From: Simmondsia chinensis | Taxonomy: Eukaryota > Streptophyta > Magnoliopsida > Caryophyllales > Simmondsiaceae | DNA length: 64,000 nucleotides | Direction: 5' to 3' | Assembly: GCA_018398585.1 (NCBI GenBank) | Contig: JAGTTD010000019.1 | Location: 6,051,702-6,115,701 of the forward strand | Shown: positions 58,388-64,000 of the stretch, piece after piece | Position numbering within the stretch: the stretch's first letter is position 1 | How the letters are laid out: the number at the start of each line of letters is the position of its first letter | Program-made: the position numbers and the translations under genes | The notes under the pieces: generated by a model | Database searches by the model: none | Told to the model about the DNA's origin: nothing | Seen by the model: only the letters and a program-made list of their open reading frames with translations

Positions 58388-59898
58388 TCTTCCAAATTCC
58401 ATTCCACTTTTTGCAACATCCAGTCAATTCTTGTAGTATGTTTTGTTGGATTCCAATAAAATATGTCACATTAATGTTTTCAGCACAAATTTAAAAGATT
58501 ATGAAAAAAATTCACCACCAGCATTCATAAATACTCATAATATATCAAAATTATATCTCATATTAGCAAATATAGCCATAAATACCAAATTCAAGCGGGG
58601 ACTACATATATATTACAAGAAACATGTTCTACATTATCATTTTAGGCCAAAATGAAGGAAATTTTAATCGAGATTGTTTAACAAAAATACCAAACCTTAT
58701 GATACATAATTGTATATATAAAATATCAAAGTAACTAAACGAAAAAAGACCAAACCTCTTTATATTTTAATTATAAATTTCCTTATTATAGTATATAGCA
58801 TTATATATAGACCGGTGACAAATACCTAACACACCTCAAAAAGAGGGGAGCAAACAAAAAGGAACCAATTACCCAACAAAGAAACCACCATGATAGTGAT
58901 GCAACAATAAGATACATATTTATGTCTCTCAATAATGCTAACTTAGAGCCTATCTGAGTTGGCAAAAGTTAACACTATCTCATAGTTGATGTGATTTTCT
59001 TTCAGTTCGGATATTTAGACTTAACTTATGCGCATCTTAACTGATTTGAAATCGTTCTTAGCGTGACTTAAAAAGTTTCACGATTATAACAAGTTATATT
59101 GAAAGTCATTCAAACCTTAAGGAATAACTCTTTTCTTTTGTCTTTGTTTTTTTGGTAACTCTTTTCTTTTACTTTGATAAGTTGTAGACCTTTCCATGAA
59201 AGAGAAATCAACACTTAAGAGAACGGAATCATTTACCTCATTCGTAGAGAGTTACAAGACAAAATACAATACCAACACCCGAGTATAATATTATTAAGCA
59301 ATTTACTAAATTTTTAGAATTAACATTCACTATACCTCACATGAATACTTTTAACAGTAACACTCAACAACTCCCAAACCACAAACCTAATGATTCACGA
59401 GCACAAAATCCAAGTACTTAACCACTTCATCTAAAAAAGATGATACATAATATAAAGTTTTAGTGTAAGAAAATTCAACATTATAATTAATTTACTCCAT
59501 AAATACGCATTAACATTTTAAATTAGAGCAATCAACCACAGCCCCAAACACAAAAATGAGGAAGAATAAATTAAATAAAACGACAAAGACAAACAGTAGT
59601 AGCATTGGGAGTGAAAAAGAGAAGAAAAACAAGACCACTTTGATAAAATTAAAATAAAATAAAACCCATTTCACCATTTTATTTTATTTTTTTTTATTTA
59701 TGGATTGTCATCAAGATTATAGACAAATATAAACATCTCTTCATTTAACATAAGAGAACAACCCCACATTACCATTTTTTTTTTCCTTATCATATTTTCT
59801 ATAAATATTCTCACTAATTAGTTTTAGTACTAAAATAAAGTGAAAATGAGAAAAATTAAAGCTAAAAGTAACCAAAATCCAACTTGAACTTAAACAAG
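58388..59898. other. No gene seen; 3' flank of the HIPP gene
   Basis: AT-rich, non-coding. The part nearest 59898 should hold the HIPP 3' UTR and poly(A) site; candidate signals are frequent in this AT-rich DNA, so none is assigned. Confidence 0.4.
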
Positions 59899-62831
59899 TC
59901 ACATTACATTGCAAGTTGAAGAGGCGTTCTCATCAATGAAGTAGTCGTTATACGGGTCGGCTGGTGGTGGTGCGTATGGTGACATATAGTGCATCGGTGG
60001 TGGTGGTGGTGGTGGTCGCCCGTACATCATCGGTTGGTATTCATTGGGCATGTAGTGGTGGTGGTATGGGTTTCCGGGTGGTGGTGCCATTGGGTGATCG
60101 GTTGGGAAGTACCCAGGTGGCGGACCGCTAGCCGGGAGGCCATGGACGGCGGGGATGCCACCCATTTGGGTGGTCTGCATATTGGCCATTTGGGCCATTG
60201 GGAGCTGACCCATTTGGCCCATTGGGCCCATGTTTCCACCCTGGCCCATATGATGCATTCCACCACTGCCACCGGCACCGGTAGGGTTCATGCCCGTCAT
60301 CATGCCATGTAAGCCACCGCCAATGCCACCGCCACCTCCGCCCTTCTTTCCGCTGTTCCCGTTCCCGTGATTCCCACCACCACCGCCACCGTTCTTGTTT
60401 CCACCGCCACCGCCACCGTTTTTAGGTACTCCCAGTGTCCCGCCGCCGCCACCACCCCCGCCACCACCATTTTTACCCCCATTACTACCGCCGCCGCCGC
60501 CCTTTTTGCCCCCATTCCCATTTTTACCATCATTTCCCCCATGAATCTGAACCGGAATATTACTGCCGCCGCCGCCGCCCTTCTTGCCACCACCGTTACC
60601 GCCCTTACCCGGAGGATTCATCATAGGGGGCTGGCCATTCATCATCATCATGTTAGAACCCGAACCACCCATCATCCCTACATTAGGCTTCATCTTGTTC
60701 ATAGGAACCCCATCAAGTTCATCATCATCAAACTCATCATCATCATCATCAAAATCATCATAATCATCATCAAATTCATCATCAAACTCATCATCCCCAA
60801 GCCCATCTTCAAATTTCACAGCCTTAGGGTGGTTGTTCTGGTTCCCTTGTACCTTTCCCTGTAACTGAGGGGGCAATTTCATGCCTTGAAACTGAGGGGG
60901 AAGCTTCATATCTTGCCCCATCCCCTTCATCTGCTGCTGAATTTGCTGAATCTGCTGCAATTGCTGCGGCGTTAGCTGTGCTCCACCACCTCCACCACCG
61001 CCCTTTGGCTGATTCTGCTGCTGCCCGCCGCCACTGCCACCCTTCTGATTCTGGCCCTTGTTACCACCGCCACCACCACCGCTTCCGCCTTTGGCGTTGT
61101 CGAGTTTGAGGTTGTTATTCGATTTGGAGGCACCCCACAGCTCAGCGTGTTTGCCCGACTTGTTAAGCTTCTTGATGAGAGTGGCTGGGTCTACGTTACC
61201 TGAGACTGTCACCTTTCCTTGCTCTGCATCTATGCTTGTCTTGTAAACCCCTGTTCAATTTTCAACAAAGATAAACATCCCACACAAATTTGCGAGACTA
61301 TAAAGCTATTCATATTTCTTCATATAGAACTTTTAGCTTTTGAAATTGTTAATTTCTTAATGTTTCGCATTTTGACTATTTAATGTTAACAAAATTTGCA
61401 CCTGTATTCACCCATTATGGGCCGTGTAATATTTATTTTACTATGTGTCTTGTAGTTGTCCTCTGTGGTTGGTTGGTTGGTCTTTTTTTTTTTTTAATTG
61501 CTAGTTTAATGCGGTGTCCTAAGCTAATGCTTTGTGGCTTCCTTGGTTTCCAGGATACCATATGTTCTCATGAAGACTCGATCTTCAGGATGGGGGTCCT
61601 CAGAAACAGCCTCTCTTCCACCCGGAAGGAGGAAGGCTGCGTACATCCACCCCCAGACCCTGCTTCGTGCAGGAGCCCCTATGACACTGGGATTGTTGTT
61701 GTTACTAATAATTTACACCTGTACTGAGAAGTGACCTAGGTTCAAATTAATTGCTCCAAAAGTTTGGGTTGATGGGAAAGGTTTAATTAATGCACAAATT
61801 TACTTTTACCTTGTGTTTAAAATATATTATTATTTAGAGGGTAAGCTGTTAAGATTCAAACACCTGGCCACTCGGTCAACAAATCTCCAATATCATGTCA
61901 ACAAACTAATGGTCCAAAAAGCTTAAACCAACATGTGAAGGTCAGGAATGATCTTTAACTTAAAGGAAACCCTTGTAAAAATAATTATGTACTTGATTAT
62001 GTAGGATAAAAACAACACAAACTCTTACAATAATTGGTCCTTTAACACAAATTAACCAATTTTAGCCAAAAATTAGAGGTGAAGAAAATAGTTTCTTTCC
62101 CGAGTTTTTCCTCTTTTTTTTGAGAAGTTCAAATTATCCAACAACAACAACAACAATCCCAATGTCTCAAGGGCTCCCGCAAAAGCAGGGTCTAGGGGCT
62201 CCCGAGTTGAAGAGAGACGATTTCGGAGGACCCTCAATTTGAGAAGCGAGAAATTAAAATTATCCAAACAACTGAATTAAGAGGAAAGCAAGGAATATGA
62301 AGGTCCCTAGTAAGATTATTACTTACATTGTTTTTTTTGATTGTTCAGTTTCTGGGCAAAACAGGAAAAGGACATGCAAGATTCAAAATCTAATGAAATT
62401 TAGAAAAAAGAGGAAGAAACAAACACAAACCATCGATTTTCTGCAAGATTTTCTTCACTTTCTGCTTACACCCATCGCAGTGGATGTTCACTTTCAGAAC
62501 ACAAGTCTGCATGTACCCCCACAGTAACACCCATTTAAAATTTCAGGAAAAAAAACCCCTACAATAATGCATATTATATAACACAAATAAGAAAAAAAAG
62601 TAAAGGGTCCGTTTCGGTATCATTTTCTGTTTACAGTTCGAGGTTACTTTAGAAACTAAAACAGGTTTTGAAAGCAATTTTTTTCTTGTTTTTCCGCCTT
62701 GTTTTTCTGATTTTCACTCAAACTAGAAGTAAAACTTCAAAAATTAGAAATAGAAACGATACTAAACAGACCCAAACTAATTCATTAGAGAATGACACTA
62801 CCTGGATCTTCAAAATCTCTTCTTTACTCAT
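59899..62831 (-). CDS. HIPP: Heavy-metal-associated isoprenylated plant protein (HIPP32/33/34-type)
   Basis: Three coding exons: 62802-62831, 62431-62506 and 59899-61250, all GT-AG, giving 485 residues with no stops. Residues about 11-73 form an HMA domain with the metal-binding C-D-G-C (Cys20, Cys23). Next come Gly-rich blocks, a Gln-rich segment, an acidic Asp/Glu run (about 183-215), more Gly and Lys-Lys-Gly blocks, and a Pro/Tyr/His-rich C-terminus. The last four residues, C-N-V-M, are a CaaX prenylation box. The opening [10 protein letters not shown] and the HMA sequence match the HIPP32/33/34 clade as I remember it. Known role: prenylated metallochaperone-like proteins, membrane or nuclear, in metal and stress responses. 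Exon 2 starts after GCAG at 62507. The frame, splice sites and CaaX are all intact, so it is probably functional. Confidence 0.95.
61545..61703 (+). mobile_element. SINE in HIPP intron 2, antisense to the gene
   Basis: Carries 'ggctgcgtacatccaccc' and 'gacactgggattg' followed by (TTG)n, the same 3' structure as the SINE at 58019. The 5' boundary is approximate and no TSD was found. Confidence 0.65.
62142..62256 (-). mobile_element. SINE in HIPP intron 2, same strand as the gene
   Basis: (CAA)n start, 'tcccaatgtctcaagggct' and 'gggtctaggggct' blocks. Flanked by an 11-bp duplication AAATTATCCAA (62131-62141 and 62257-62267). Confidence 0.75.
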
Positions 62832-63230
62832 TCTATAAGCTCCACAACAAAATACAACGCAAGATTAATAATGGAGTAAGGAGAAAATTACAGGGGCCGA
62901 TCTGCAATTAAGAAAAGTTAAGAGACCCAAAACAGATTAAAAAAAAAAAAAAAGAAAACCCAGATGAGAGGTTTCCTCTGCAAACACCTCTCAGAGAGAA
63001 AGAAAGCAAGAGAGAGAACGAAGAGGCAATTAGAGGAGGGGAAGAGAGAAAGTAGACATTAAAATGAGCTAAGAAAGCTCTGTTTACTTTCTCCTCCTTC
63101 TTCTTCCTCTGTTTCAGAGGTTTGTAGAGAGAGAAATGCTGCAGACAGAGAGAGAAAGAGAGATGATGGTTTTGGGAAAGAGAGTAGTGAGCTTCTTGTT
63201 GCTTCCTCTCTTTGTCTCTATCTTTTGAAG
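62832..63230 (-). promoter_or_regulatory. HIPP 5' UTR / promoter-proximal GA-rich region
   Basis: Upstream of the ATG the minus strand is rich in CT repeats (ctctctct, ttctctctct around 62990-63180), typical of plant 5' UTRs and core promoters. An acceptor-like 'cttaattgcag' near 62905 could mark a 5' UTR intron. TATA box not assigned. Confidence 0.5.
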
Positions 63231-64000
63231 CCCTCTTTATTTTTTTCTATTCCATATTATTTGTTTTGGGAGAAAAAAAAATAATATTTATCCATAAGTG
63301 TTTTATTTTAGTGGAAAGAGGCAAATAAGATGATAAAGTATTACTTTAGATCAAAGATTTGGAGTTTAATTTCTCCTTAAACCTCTTCATGAGGAATTCT
63401 TAACTTAATTGGCACATCTGGTGTGTGTGTGGCTATATAAGTCAAGATACAAGGTAGATGAGTTTCTTGTTAGCGCAAAAAACAAAAAAAAACAAAAAAT
63501 TGTTTTGAAGTATTTTATATGAAATTAGCAAATTTTTGTTATAAAGCTAAAAGTTTTATATATTAATTTAGCCTTTGTTTGATTGCTAAAAAATGGATGT
63601 AGGAAGTAAGTGTTAATCAAAAATAGAATTTTACCTTTTGTTTGATTATCAAGAAGTTACTAGAATACGGAAAGTAAAAAGTACTAAGTAATTTCAAATT
63701 TCTTCAACATATAGGAAATAAATTGGCTTACTCCCTCTAAGTAGCTTCTAATTCTTTTACTTTCAATTAGTTCTCTAAGAAAGTTTTATCTCTCATTCTG
63801 CCAACTATACATTTTGTACTTGTTTCTTAAAAAATTAATATAGGAATTAAATTCCAGATAAATATAACTTTATATGGGAATTCAATTAATATGACAACAA
63901 AATAGGGCCTCAAAGTTAGAGAAAGAGATGACCTGAATGTGGTGTTCTTCAAGGATGAGTATTATCATCGTCTGGGCAAGGTGTTCTAATGTAGCTTTTA
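63231..64000. other. No gene seen; HIPP upstream flank
   Basis: AT-rich sequence with no coding signal. Distal promoter elements may lie here but cannot be identified by eye. Confidence 0.4.

Noticed and set aside
60367..60864. Long plus-strand ORF opposite HIPP exon 3
   Set aside because: It is the antisense shadow of the Gly- and Asp-rich coding repeats. The HIPP frame has clear domain, splice and CaaX support.

Overview
This is a eudicot nuclear genome window. It is AT-rich, has spliced genes with GT-AG introns, and is dominated by transposable elements. I can support one intact host gene: a heavy-metal-associated isoprenylated plant protein (HIPP, of the HIPP32/33/34 type) on the minus strand at 59899-62831. 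Nearly all other coding sequence belongs to decayed or nested mobile elements. I see no tRNA, rRNA, CRISPR array or prokaryotic feature.

Layout. 1-735: broken Copia gag (minus). 2.4-5.0 kb: three MITE-like elements. 5332-5719: solo LTR with a TATAT target-site duplication (TSD). 5940-10157: 5'-truncated, degenerate Ty3/Gypsy element with its 3' LTR, abutting half of another copy of the first MITE family. About 10.4-25.5 kb: a very large Mutator-like element (MULE) of the type that carries a ULP1-like (C48) protease gene (the Kaonashi type). Its plus-strand protease gene (13703-17880) and minus-strand mudrA-like transposase gene (20103-22893) converge. Both are embedded in large arrays of an 83-bp palindrome-bearing repeat: forward in the left half, inverted in the right half. 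A separate eight-unit, 62-bp array lies near the middle.

25.5-37.3 kb is mostly non-genic AT-rich DNA. It holds LINE 3' ends, SINEs with clear TSDs, and a MULE-derived MITE with a perfect 9-bp TSD. 37326-45245 is a second MULE, delimited by ~160-bp terminal inverted repeats (TIRs) and a perfect 9-bp TSD. It carries a mudrA-like pseudogene, itself split by an 818-bp hAT element with an 8-bp TSD, and a plant mobile domain (PMD) gene. 45.6-50.1 kb: remnants of LTR retrotransposons. 50.25-53.2 kb (minus) and 54.52-57.34 kb (plus): two copies of a LINE that keeps an RRM-type ORF1 and the 3' tail but has no ORF2. One has a perfect 16-bp TSD. 57684-58387: hAT-like element with a nested SINE. 59.9-62.8 kb: the HIPP gene, whose second intron holds two SINEs in opposite orientation.

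The most unusual items are the MULE with inverted subterminal 83-bp arrays located in the introns of its own genes, the loss of the catalytic cysteine in its C48 protease, and the ORF1-only LINE family. Most element genes carry in-frame stops, so they are annotated as pseudogenes. Family names come from recognising motifs by eye; no database search was run.
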